Part shown: in pieces, positions 9,593 to 19,299 of the stretch | Numbering within the stretch: the first letter of the stretch is position 1 | How the letters are laid out: each line of letters starts with the position of its first letter | Translations under genes and position numbers: made by a program | Assembly: GCA_010094045.1 (NCBI GenBank) | Contig: ML986589.1 | Span: forward strand, 168,479-190,128 | From: Lojkania enalia | Lineage: Eukaryota; Ascomycota; Dothideomycetes; Pleosporales | Direction of reading: 5' to 3' | DNA length: 21,650 nt | Notes under the pieces: model-generated | Database searches by the model: none | What the model saw: only the letters and a program-made list of their open reading frames with translations | Told to the model about the DNA's origin: nothing

Positions 9593-11229
9593 TTACTTAA
9601 TACTAATAAGAGATTCTATATATAATATACTTTTATCTAATTTAGAATTTTCTCTACTATCCTTTTAGCACGTATAAGTATTATATCTAGTCTTACTACA
9701 GTTACTATAGTAGCGTTAAGCTAGTTAAGCCCTTTCTTAAGTATTAGTACTACGAGTCTTCTTAAAGGGCTAAGAGCCTATAGATACTTTAGCAGCTACG
9801 TATAAAAATCCCTTACTATATAATACTATACTACTATACTAAATATACTTTCTTTTACGCGTTTTATATTTAGTTACTTTTTCTAATTACCTTTTAAGTT
9901 TAGAGTTACAAGCTAAAAGAAGCGTATTCTAATATAGTATTAATTTAGTACTTTTTATAAGCTATAAGAATCCTTCTTATATCTCTTTTAGTAATTATAC
10001 AAAAGACTTTTATATAAGTATTAATTATAACCTAAATTTATATATATTATTTAGAGTTTTAGATTATTAGAAATCTTCTTATAGAAGTAGTTCTAGTATA
10101 GTATATAGTTATATATTAAGGCGATCTAATATAACCTATATATTTAGAAGAATAATTTCTATTACTTTAAAAACCTTTCGATAGTCTTTATACGTAAATA
10201 TATTAAAAAACGCGTTCTTAAAGGCTAGAAGGATGCCTTCTTTATTAATATAGTAGATGCGTTAGCGCGCTAAGTCTTATATATACTATAAATACTTTAG
10301 CTTTAATAGTAAGAAGTAAACTATATTAAGAGGCTAAAGTATATACGATAAATAAGAAGGTATATAAAGTGTTAGGATCTTTTATATAAGGTAGTAATCT
10401 TTAAATTCCTGGTTAAGGTAGCTTTTATAGCCGTCTAAAATAAGTAGCCTATATAATCCTATCTAACGCATCTTTATATACTTATTAAAATACTTTAACT
10501 ACTTAAGACTAAGTATATTATTTATCTAGCCGTTCTTAGAGACTAAAATTTTCTAAATATACAGTATACCTACTTCTTTATACTATATAGAGATATAGAC
10601 GCGTCTTTTATAGATAATAAATAGTAGGGTTATATACGCAGCAGCGTAAATACTCTAGATAACTATAATCTACTTATAATCGTCTAGCTGTATAAGAGTA
10701 GGCTTTATATAATATTCTAAACCTATAATAACCTTTATAGTACTAATAATATCTATTTAAAGGCCTATTTTATTAAAGTTGTAGATATTATTATTATATA
10801 TACTATATTTTGCAATTGTATCCTATATAAGCTTAAACTACGCGTTAATAACCTCTAGATTCTCTTATTTTATTCTTTAGCAATCCTTTATTTAATTAAA
10901 GGCTATTTTAAGCTTATCTATACGCGTTATAAATTGTTTAAGCTAATTCTTTCCTATAGATATTTTACTACGTATACCTAATAGTTTATCTACTATATCT
11001 ACTACCTTATATAGTCGGGGCGCAAATCCTTGTAAATTAAGGTTAAGAATATATTATACGATTGTTTATTCTTTAGTTACTATAAGCTTCTAGCGATTTA
11101 GTTATATATAAGAGCGAAACGCGATTCCGTAAAGTTGAGTAGAGAGTTATTAATATTATATATTAAAAGCTATAGCAGCGTGTCGCACGCTTTTAAACTG
11201 GCCTAATTTATACGCCTATAAGGTAAGCT
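9593..11229 (-). pseudogene. Dead DDE_1 transposase of copy E
   Basis: Reverse-strand transposase remnant colinear with copy G and uninterrupted by insertions. The candidate stop is at 9593-9595 (equivalent to TAA 14049-14051 in G). The knuckle relic is near 9665-9720. The first catalytic block near 10770-10785 reads YNFNK rather than YNFDE. The N-terminal DNA-binding part lies near 11000-11229. It is heavily interrupted by TAA/TAG. The function was that of a Fot1/pogo-type cut-and-paste transposase; it cannot be active. Confidence 0.8.
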
Positions 11230-11360
11230 TAATTCTACCTTCTTATTAAATTAATAGAAGGTCGTATTATAGATTTATTATAGTTTGTACGTAGTATTTA
11301 TAATACTAAGAAAAAGTAGCCGCTTTAATAGTTTAGCTGCTTTAATAGTAGAATACGTTA

Positions 11361-11427
11361 TAGTATTTATTATACTAAGAAAAAGTAGCTACTTTAATAG
11401 TTTAGCCGCTTTAATAGTAGAATATAT
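11361..11427 (+). mobile_element. E0: 67-bp terminal remnant of a family 1 element
   Basis: A second family 1 terminus lies directly to the right of copy E. It includes the subterminal ATACTAAGAAAAAGTAGC segment, two 17-bp units and the tip TAGAATATAT, followed by TA 11428-11429. The inner bases (TAGTATTTATTATACTAAG) resemble the 3' ends of C and G more than their 5' ends, so E0 was probably plus-strand. The rest of E0 is absent from the other side of E. A 60-codon open frame over 11285-11467 arises only because two copies of this terminus are read in tandem. Confidence 0.8.
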
Positions 11428-12285
11428 TATACTATACTTCTATTTTACTATCTTTTTAGTAGTATAGCTGTAATTCCTTTTTCTTACTTATATTCTAATA
11501 ATCTACTTAGTATATCTACTCTTTAATTTTATTTTCCGCTAATATAAAGGATTTTAAAGTTAAATATAGCTAGTTCTTATAACTATCTAACTTATCTAAG
11601 GGTAAGGATTTTAGTAGTAAGAAAGATAGTAAGGTTCTTATAGTCGTAATAGACTTCTATTTACTATTTTACTCCTTATAGGTATATACGCTATTCTTTA
11701 AAGTATACTATAATAGCTAGAAGTTCTTAATTATATATACTATAGTTTATTTTTACTAGAGTAAATTTTTATAAATAGTATACTATTAGATATTATTTTC
11801 TATTATAGATTTATATAAGGATTCCGGCTATTTTTATTTCTAATATATTAGTTTCTATAAGAGCTTTCTTCTCTAAATTATAGAGTTTTAGTACTAGTTC
11901 TTATTAAAATTATTTCTTAACTTCTTAAAAAGCCTTTTCCTACTCGTTTCCCTATATAAAAGTAACGTCTTTCTTAGATAATTAAGTTAAGGGTATAGTT
12001 ATATCGCTCTAGTCGTCTATAAAAGTTCGATAGAAATTATAAAATTCTATAAAAAATTAAATATTTTTAACTAATTAACTAATTTTAGTGTTAACTAGTT
12101 TTTAATTACTATTAGTTTATTTAGGTCTATTTATAGTTATTCTAGTTTAATAATAAATTCTAAGTAGTCTATCTATATAGTATAGAATTTATATTTCCTT
12201 ACTTTAAGGTATAATTTTACTACTTATAATACGCGTAGTACTTATTTAATATATTTCTTATATTCTTACTTTATTTTTAAGTATA
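11428..12285 (-). pseudogene. H2: Ty3/gypsy pol remnant, RT thumb and RNase H
   Basis: Reverse translation gives the gypsy segment after the RT active site. It reads KLYLKVRKYKFYT and NFYRTFIDD, then SKKDVTFI, LYNLEKKALIETN (RNase H start, with D-A-S lost), a YSIYN-stop-ELLAI segment, and YYDYKNLTIFL (the T-D-H-K-N-L equivalent) with NFKILYISGK near 11560. Stops are frequent and at least one small indel shifts the frame near 12060. The left end abuts E0, so integrase and the 3' LTR are missing. On the right the frame is broken by element G, inserted just after the YxDD motif. Confidence 0.82.
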
Positions 12286-12329
12286 ACGTATTCTACTATT
12301 AAAGCGGCTAAACTATTAAAGCGGCTACT
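12286..12329 (+). repeat. Left TIR of copy G, two 17-bp units
   Basis: Tip ACGTATTCTA (12286-12295), units 12296-12312 and 12313-12329 (CTATTAAAGCGGCTAAA, CTATTAAAGCGGCTACT). Confidence 0.92.
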
Positions 12330-12414
12330 TTTTCTTAGTATTATAAATACTACGTACAAACTATAATAAATCTATAATACGACCTTCTATTAATTTAATA
12401 AAAAGGTAGAATTA

Positions 12415-14051
12415 AGCTTACTTTATAAGCGTATAAATTAGACTAGTTTAAGAGCGTACAATATACTACTATAGCTTTTAACGTATAATATTAACAACTC
12501 TCTACTCAACTTTATAGAATCGCGTTTCGCTCTTATATACAACTAAATTGCTAGAAGCTTATAGTAATTAAAGAATAAACAATTGTATAATATATTTTTA
12601 ACCTTAATTTACAAGGATTTATACCCCAACTATATAAGGTAGTAGATATAGTAGATAAACTATTAGGTATATATAGTAGAATACTTATAGAAAAGAATTA
12701 GCTTAAACGATTTATAGCGCGTATAGATAAGCTTAAAATAGCCTTTAATTAAGTAAAAGATTGCTAAAGAATAAAATAAGAGAATCTAGAGATTATTAAT
12801 ATATAGTTTAAGCTTATATAGAATATAATTGCGAAATATAGTATATATAATAATAATATCTACAACTTTAATAAGATAGGCTTTTAAATAGGTATTATTA
12901 ATACTATAAAGGTTATTACAGGTTTAGAATATTATATAAAGCTTACTTTTATATAGTTAGATAATCGCGAGTAGATTATAGTTATCTAGAATATCTATAC
13001 TACTATATACGCGACTCTACTATTTATTATTTATAAAAAACGCGTCTATATTTCTATATAATATAAAGAAGTAGGTATACTATATGATTGGAAAATTTCA
13101 GTCTCTAAGAACGGCTAGATAAATAATATACTTAGTTTTAAGTAGCTAAAGTACTTTAATAAGTATATAAAGATACGTTAGGTAGAGTTATATAGGCTAC
13201 TTATTTTAGATAGTTATAAAAGCTACCTTAACTAGAAATTTAAAGATTAATATCTTATATAAAAAATCCTAACGCTTTATATACCTTCTTATTTATTATA
13301 TATACTTTAGCTTCTTAATATAGTTTACTTCTTACTATTAAAGCTGAAATACTTACAGCGTATATAAGACTTAGTATACTAACGCGTCTACTATATTAAT
13401 AAAGAAGGCTTTTTTCCAGCCTTTAAAAACGCGTTTTTTAACGTGTTTATATATAAGAACTATTAAAAGGCCTTTAAAGTAATAGAAATTATTCTTCTAA
13501 ATATACAGGTTGTATTAAATCGCCTTAATATATAACTATATACCCTACTAGAACTACTTTTATAAGAAAACTTTTAGTAGTTTAAAACTCTAAGTAATAT
13601 ATATAAATTTAGGTTATAATTAATACTTATACGAAAGTCCTTTATATAATTATTAAAAGAGGTGTAAGAAGGATTCTTATAGCTTATAAAAGGTGCTAAG
13701 TTAATACTATATTAGAATATACTTCTTTAAACTCGCAACTCTAAGCTTAAAAAGTAATTAGAAGAAGTAACTAAGCGTAAAACGCGTAAAAGAAAGTATA
13801 TTTAGTATAGTAGTATAGTATTATATAGTAAGAGATCTTTATATATAGCTGCTAAAATATCTATAGACTCTTAGCTCTTTAAGAAAACTCGTAGTACTAA
13901 TACTTAAGAAAGAGCTTAACTAGCTTAACGCTACTATAGTAACTATAATAAGACTAGATATAACGCTTATATGTGCTAAAAGGATAGTAGGGAAAATTCT
14001 AAATTAGATGAAAGTATATTATATATAGAATCTCTTATTAGTATTAAGTAA
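12415..14051 (+). pseudogene. Dead DDE_1 transposase of copy G
   Basis: One frame of about 545 codons with many stops. Readable parts: an HTH-like N-terminus (about 12440-12560); YIFNLNLQGFIPQLYKVVD (about 12585-12650), the psq/CENP-B linker of Fot1-type transposases; EKN-stop-LKRFIAR (GKNW equivalent, about 12690-12725); and the DDE_1 domain. Asp 1 is Asn in YNFNKIGF (AAT 12870-12872), Asp 2 is kept in LLILDSYKSY (GAT 13209-13211), Asp 3 is Asn in LLNIVYF (AAT 13317-13319). FKNAF appears near 13420. The C-terminal knuckle relic RYYSNYNKTRYNAYMC, near 13928-13978, keeps only the last Cys. Candidate stop TAA 14049-14051. The start is uncertain. Confidence 0.87.
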
Positions 14052-14090
14052 ATTAACTTTTTATATATAGTATTCGTTGTGCTAAGAAAA

Positions 14091-14134
14091 AGTAGCTACT
14101 TTAATAGTTTAGCTGCTTCGATAGTAGAATACAT
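14091..14134 (-). repeat. Right TIR of copy G, two 17-bp units
   Basis: Units 14091-14107 and 14108-14124 (TTTAGCTGCTTCGATAG), tip TAGAATACAT (14125-14134). The ACAT tip is a one-step intermediate between the ACGT and ATAT tips of the other copies. Confidence 0.9.
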
Positions 14135-15127
14135 TATAAGAATATTATCTAAATATATTATATAGAATTATCTAAGATATAGTTATAATACCTTATTAAT
14201 TTACTTTTAAAAGGTAGCTAGTATATTAGTAAGCTTAAATAGTATAACTAGGTATTTAAAGAGTTTCTTTTTTATCTAGAATACTATTTTCTACTTATCT
14301 TCTTTTTTAATATAAATCTAATAGTATATATTCTAGATATCTAGTTTTATAAAGATAGTAGTTTCTCTTAGTTAATCTCTTAGGTTATAGATAAATAGTA
14401 AGAGGTATCGGTCTTTAATTATAATATTATTAAGGGTGTGATAGTTAATATATATTTATAAGTCTATTATTCCTTTCTAATTTATAAAGAGTATAGGGTA
14501 TACTACTAGTAAGTTTAATTCTTAAATTATTCCTTTCTTTAAGTACTTATCTATATATTATTCTAGGGCTTCTACTTCCCTTAGTATTAAGCTATATATT
14601 AGTCCGTATCCGGTTTTTTTTCTAGTTATAACTTAATTTTATAGTTATATTTTCTATATTTAAGTAGGTATTATAGTAGTTTTTAAAGTTGTTTTATTAA
14701 ATATTAATATTCCTTAGATAAACTATATAATATATTTTCTATTAGGAATAATTCTTTTACTACTTATTTTACTATTATAGTAAGATGTTCTTTAACTAGC
14801 TAGCTAGAGTTTTTAAGGATAATTCGTCCGGTTTACTAGTTTATCTAAGAGTTTTCCTTTCTTAGCTATAGAATTCCTAAGATAATATTATAGTTGGTAA
14901 TTTCTATAATTTAGAATATCTATTTTTATTAGGTTGTTTCTAAAATTTCGAACTTTTCTAGTTCTATAATATATATAACTTTTTTCTAAAAGTCTTTTCC
15001 CTCTATAATTTATATTATATAGAGTTGCTCTAGATATACTATAAGTATTTCTTTTCTAGTAATATAATTACTAGTTATAAAATTCTTTATTACTCTACTA
15101 TTAATAAATATATATACTTTATAGCTA
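14135..15127 (-). pseudogene. H2: Ty3/gypsy pol remnant, reverse transcriptase core and protease
   Basis: Read in reverse. A protease motif reads I-N-S-R-V (expected D-S-G) at 15091-15105, followed by KNFIT and ITRKEILIVYLE. The RT N-terminus YGLIYSLILREVEALE is near 14565-14611. KGII, YPILFI and INYHTLNNIIIKDRYL follow (about 14400-14530). A LFKLTNILATF segment is at about 14207-14245, and the active-site motif reads YLDN instead of YLDD at about 14142-14153. D-to-N in protease and RT alike are G-to-A changes. Two transposons cut this gene: G after the active site and F upstream of protease. It is catalytically dead. Confidence 0.85.
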
Positions 15128-15171
15128 ATATAGTTTATAAGTAAGCTATTAATATAAGTAAGCTGTTACCT
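15128..15171 (+). repeat. Left TIR of copy F, two 17-bp units
   Basis: Tip ATATAGTTTA (15128-15137), units TAAGTAAGCTATTAATA (15138-15154) and TAAGTAAGCTGTTACCT (15155-15171). Confidence 0.9.
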
Positions 15172-15329
15172 TATTAAACTTTTAACAGCCTACCTAGATT
15201 AACGTATAATAGCTTAATATAGTAATATATAATTAACCTATAAAGAATTATAAATTATTCTTATAATCTTAGCTATTAATTAAGATTAAGTTTCAACTAA
15301 GAATAGCGCTGTAACAACTTTTTACTACC

Positions 15330-16200
15330 CTTAAAGTACTCTCTACCTTTAATACGCTGGAATAGCTACGCGACGCAATTATAAGCCGAATTTAAAGAAG
15401 TTTATAAAGACTAAAGAGGAGGTACTTATTAGCTATATTTTAATTAAGATTTACGAGGATTTCTACCTATAATTAATAGTATACAAGCTATAGCAAATAG
15501 ACTATTAGCTGAACGCGGTACTAAGATCTTAGTCTTAGTACGCGATTATATTAACTATATTAATAAGACTACCTTTCTTCTAGCCTTTAAAGCAGCCTAT
15601 AATTAATTAATTATAGAAGCTAATATCTACGCAAGTTTTTAAGGCGCTAGAATAGTACTATATAATCTAGAGGCAGTACTATTAAAGCTTAATATTAAGC
15701 TATATACGCCGATACTATCTATACTAGAAACTACCTCTTAGAAAGCTAAAATATCTAGTAATACGTGTAAACTAGAAACTTAATTAATAATAATTTATAG
15801 TAGGATTTAGTAATATTAAAACTTATTATCTACGTTAATTATTACAGCCTTTAATTAGCTTTAAAAGAGTACTATAATAATAATATATTTAATCGCGCTA
15901 ATAGCTAATTAAATTAAAAGTCTTAAATAAGTAAACGAGGTAGTAATAAAGTAAAAATAACGGAAAAGAAAGCGATTATAGAAGTAGAAGATTCTAATAA
16001 AAGCTGTAGGTAAAGATATAATTAATTAAAATAATGTTAAGGGGTAAATTAATAAGAAAATTCGTAATTAGAGTACTTAGCTATAAGAGAGTAGCCAGCT
16101 TTAACAGAGCTGTAGGTGTTGTAAACAATCTAACTATAATACTTAAACGTGCTAAATTAATAGTATAGGTGTTAAATAATCTAATAGACTATTACTTTCT
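15330..16200 (+). pseudogene. Transposase remnant of copy F lacking the catalytic core
   Basis: N-terminal part with EEVLISYIL and a RGF-type block (about 15410-15470; an apparent one-base shift near 15450), then QAIANRLLAERG (15488-15518). The GKNW block and the first two catalytic acids are deleted. The frame resumes at VRDYINYINKTTFLLAFKAA (about 15541-15600) and VLLKLNIKLYTPI (about 15677-15715). A knuckle remains at 16111-16152: Cys, Cys and the last Cys survive, and the His has become Tyr. It is therefore a deletion derivative that still has DNA-binding and knuckle remnants but no DDE triad. Stops are scattered throughout. Confidence 0.8.
15520..15533. repeat. 14-bp perfect palindrome at the deletion junction of copy F
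   Basis: ACTAAGATCTTAGT, followed by a further CTTAGTA, lies exactly where the transposase reading jumps from the ERG block to the VRDYINY block. It may mark the break and rejoining that removed the core. Confidence 0.6.
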
Positions 16201-16257
16201 ATAGTATATATATACGTGGTTAATAATTATCGCGATTAAGTCGTTCGAATCTTAGTA

Positions 16258-16301
16258 GGGTAATAGCTTACTTATACTAATAGCTTACTTATAAACTACG
16301 T
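16258..16301 (-). repeat. Right TIR of copy F, two 17-bp units
   Basis: Units GGGTAATAGCTTACTTA (16258-16274) and TACTAATAGCTTACTTA (16275-16291), tip TAAACTACGT (16292-16301). It is the inverted match of 15128-15171. Confidence 0.9.
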
Positions 16302-18383
16302 TATAGTATTATCCTAGTATTATAAAATAATATTCTCCTATAGTTTTATATAGTTAAACTACTTTAGACTAGTAGGTTATTACTTTTTTTTAGATATATA
16401 TTTTAGATATTTCCGTTCTAGATATTTATACTATAGTCTTCCTCTAATATATACTTTAAGTAGTAAGAGTCTAGATTTAAGTATTATATAGTTTTAAGTT
16501 TATTTAATAACTCTATATTCTATTATAGCTTCCTACCTTATAAGGTTTCTAAGTACCTTATCTTTATTTAGTTGTTTTAACTATATACTTATATTTTCTT
16601 TTCTTTTTTAATAGATTTTATATTATTATTAAATATATAATATCTATACTATTTTAAAGTATATTAGATAGTATTAGTTTATATAGGGGTTATTATCTTC
16701 TCTAACCTAGTAATCCTATTCTTATTTATATTATAATACCTTTAGTACCTAGTATTTTACTAGTACTTTACTCTATAAGAAGACTACTACTTTTTATACT
16801 ATATATATAGTCTTATCCTAATCTATTATATTAAGATATTTTTCTACTACTTTTATTATTTCTATCTATTTTTAGAAGTATAAGAAACGAATTTCTTTAA
16901 AGTAGGTGTTTTACTATTCTTTATAAACGTCGATAATATCTTATCCTAGTCTATTCTTATTATAAAATCTTAAGAGTAGTTCTTCTTATAAAGTAGCTAT
17001 AAAAGCTAGAGTTTTTTATTTATATTTAATTATTCCTCGTTAGTATATAAAATATACTCTAAATACTAGTTTAGGTATTAGTACTCTAGTAGTAGCTTCT
17101 TCTATTTATAATATAGTATTTATTTTATTATCTTTATCTAATTTTTTCTAAACTTCTTTTAGCTATCTTTTTATATATTCTTATATTACTATAAGTTGTA
17201 TTTTCTTCTAAAGCTAATATTCTATAACTTTTTTAAGTTGTTAGTATATTTAATACTTATCTTTATTATAGAAGAACTAATATAGAGTTCTATATTCTAT
17301 AGTTACAGCTAGTTTTTCTTTACCTACTTCCTACGATTTATCTTCTATAAGCCGGTTTTTCTTTTCTTTCTTTTTACTTTAATATTCTTTTACTATATAT
17401 CTTAGTTTCTAATAATTATAGTACTTAATATCTTTCTTCTAAGTCTTTCTTTCTTAAGTTACTTATAGTTTAGACTTCTTTTCTTTAGTAGCGCTTAGAT
17501 CTATAAGTCCGCCCGTATTAATAGCTTTTACTAAAAAGCGTACTCTTTAATAGTACGCTTATTTTTTCTTATTTTTAAACTAATATAGTTTATTATTAAT
17601 TCTTTTTACTAGTTAGAAATATAACGTTAGGTCTTAAGGTTATTCTATATATATTATTCCCCTTCTTATTTCTATTTTTAGCCCTCTATAAAACTTCGCT
17701 ATTATATTATAGTTATTCTATATAACTTTATTTAAGAGCTGTTAAAAGCTTAATATATATAAGATAATAGATCTTAGTTAAACTAAATTATAGAATCTAT
17801 CTTCTACTACTTATACTTTATTAATATCTCTAAACGCTAGTTTAAATTTCTATTAAAAGTATACTAGACTTATAAATATTACTTTAATTTCGCTTTTCTA
17901 GTATTCTTCTATATAGTTCTTAAAATCTATTAAGAAGGACTAGAACTAGTTAAAGGGTTTACTTATTAGGTATACTCCTATAAATAATACTTTCTTATTC
18001 TTATACTAGATAATATCTAGGTTAGTATTAATATAAATTCTTACTACTACTAGAAATTCTTAAAGTTTAGACCTAGTTCTATTAAACTTATTAAATAGTA
18101 CTAACTTAATTTATTACTAATAATATATTATTAGTAGTACTCTTTTAACCTATTTAAGTTTCTAAATAATTTCTATAAGTTCTATTCTTTATTTACTATT
18201 AACTATTTCTTATATTCTTTTAAAACTTTTAAAAAGGCTATCTTAAGTCTCTTTTAGGCTTCTTATCTATTTATCTACTAGAACTAGTTAGTTCTATTAT
18301 TATACTAATTTGTTCTATATTTTTATAAATATAGTTATTATACCTACTTCTAAAGAGGTAGTCTTACTAGCTAATCCTAACAT
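16302..18383 (-). pseudogene. H2: Ty3/gypsy Gag remnant with zinc knuckle
   Basis: Reverse translation gives a retrotransposon Gag domain near 17590-17720: NYNIIAKFYRGLKIEIRRG and LVKRINNKLY, the conserved end of that domain. A CCHC knuckle relic follows at 17382-17423, where C-x2-C-x4-H-x4-C has become Y-x2-Y-x4-Y-x4-Y (YYNY, KLRY, VKEY), all by C-to-T or G-to-A changes. The stretch 16302-17380 is the linker towards protease, strongly AT-rich and full of stops. An ATG at 18381-18383 (MLGLASK) is a possible Gag start, but this is unproven. The gene is upstream of protease in the usual gag-pol order. Confidence 0.75.
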
Positions 18384-18820
18384 TTTACTTATATAAGTTT
18401 CCTACGTTACTTACTAAAGGTATTTCTTTTCTTATAACTAGAATAGTTTAACTAGTCTTACTTCTTCTAATCTTATAAAGATAGTTAAAGCATAATAGCC
18501 TCTAATTAGCTAGTTATAGGATAGAGTAATAATTAAGAGTAATTATATACTATAAGGGGATTATTCTTATAGGTTTATAATAGAAGTATATAAGTAGAGT
18601 ATATAAAGATATTTAAGTTAACTATAAAGAGCTATAAAAGTTAGAGTTATAAGATTATTAAATATAATTTAATCTCCCTACTATTCCTCTTATTTAATTA
18701 TTAGTTTACAACTAAGTGGGCTTAGTAACTTAGTTTTAACTAAGCTGCTAAATTGCCTATATAATTAGTCTTACTTACTTATCTATATAAAGTTCTATAC
18801 TTTAATAGGTTCTAATATAA
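18384..18820 (-). other. Probable leader or LTR remnant of H2
   Basis: AT-rich sequence upstream of the likely Gag start and before the family 1 fragment K. By position it should hold the leader, primer binding site and LTR of H2, but no primer site or matching second LTR can be identified. A small hairpin, CTTAGTT-TT-AACTAAG, lies at 18729-18744. No gene is seen. Confidence 0.35.
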
Positions 18821-19181
18821 AAACGTTTATAATACTTTAGCTATTTAAAATTAAGTATATTATTTATTTAGCCGTTTTTAGAGACTAGAATTTTCCAATT
18901 ATATAATATATCTACTTCTTTATACTATATAAAGATATAAATACGTTTTTTATAGATAATAAATAGTAGAGTTATATATATAATAGTATAGATATTCTAG
19001 ATAATTATAACCTACTTATAATTATTTAGCTATATAAAAGTAGACCTTATAGAATATTTTAAACCTATAATAAACTTTATAATATTAATAATACTTATTT
19101 AAAAGTCTATCTTATTAAAGTTGTAGATATTATTATTATATATACTATATTTATAATTATATTCTATATAAGTTTAAACTA
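18820..19181 (-). mobile_element. K: family 1 transposon fragment, part 1
   Basis: Aligns with about 10480-10832 of copy E, that is, the middle of the transposase in reverse. It includes the first catalytic block with YNFNK near 19110-19125. The left boundary is estimated by loss of alignment; no terminal repeat is present. On the right, J is inserted at TA 19180-19181. Confidence 0.72.
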
Positions 19182-19225
19182 ACGTACCTTATAAATAAAC
19201 AGCCTATATAAGCGAGTAGTCTACC
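19182..19225 (+). repeat. Left TIR of copy J, two 17-bp units
   Basis: Tip ACGTACCTTA (19182-19191), units TAAATAAACAGCCTATA (19192-19208) and TAAGCGAGTAGTCTACC (19209-19225). Confidence 0.85.
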
Positions 19226-19299
19226 CTATCAACTTTTTCAACCTTTGTATACGTATAGCTTAACAACTAAGTAATATAATAGCAATTTACAACTTGCGC

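Larger units (their letters stand above)
9357..11358 (-). mobile_element. Copy E: family 1 transposon with an expanded TIR (2002 bp)
   Basis: Complete family 1 element in reverse orientation. Its length is 2002 bp; subtracting nine extra 17-bp units leaves 1849 bp, the length of copy G. The left end (its 3' end) carries 11 units, the right end (5' end) the usual two (11315-11348) with tip TAGAATACGT (11349-11358). TA is at 9355-9356 and 11359-11360. The left flank is gypsy H1. The right flank is a 67-bp remnant of another family 1 end, followed by gypsy H2. The two flanks do not restore a single empty site, which points to rearrangement at this element. Confidence 0.88.
12286..14134 (+). mobile_element. 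Copy G: complete family 1 Fot1/pogo-like transposon (1849 bp)
   Basis: The cleanest uninterrupted family 1 copy. Bounded by TA 12284-12285 and 14135-14136. The left tip is ACGTATTCTA and the right tip TAGAATACAT, with two 17-bp units at each end. It is inserted in gypsy H2 between the YxDD motif and the RT thumb. It serves here as the reference for the length and content of copies A, B, C, E and K. Confidence 0.93.
15128..16301 (+). mobile_element. Copy F: internally deleted family 4 transposon (1174 bp)
   Basis: TA duplication at 15126-15127 and 16302-16303. Joining the flanks restores the gypsy sequence seen uninterrupted in H1 at about 8997-9035. The TIRs have the 10-bp tip and two 17-bp units. 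It is about 680 bp shorter than the other complete elements because the catalytic core of the transposase is missing: the ANRLLAERG block is followed almost directly by the VRDYINYINKTTFLLAFKAA block. This makes it a non-autonomous derivative, a step towards a MITE. Confidence 0.9.

Noticed and set aside
11285..11467. A 60-codon open frame with an internally repeated peptide
   Set aside because: The repeated peptide comes from reading through two tandem copies of the family 1 terminal repeat. It is not a protein.
16243..16258. GTTCGAATC, resembling a tRNA T-arm / B-box
   Set aside because: No cloverleaf arms around it. It is subterminal sequence of copy F, and the homologous bases in F2 do not keep the motif.
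17536..17560. Hairpin AAGCGTACT/AGTACGCTT followed by a T-run, looking like an intrinsic terminator
   Set aside because: The setting is eukaryotic and the site lies inside a Gag pseudogene. A chance stem in RIPed DNA is more likely.
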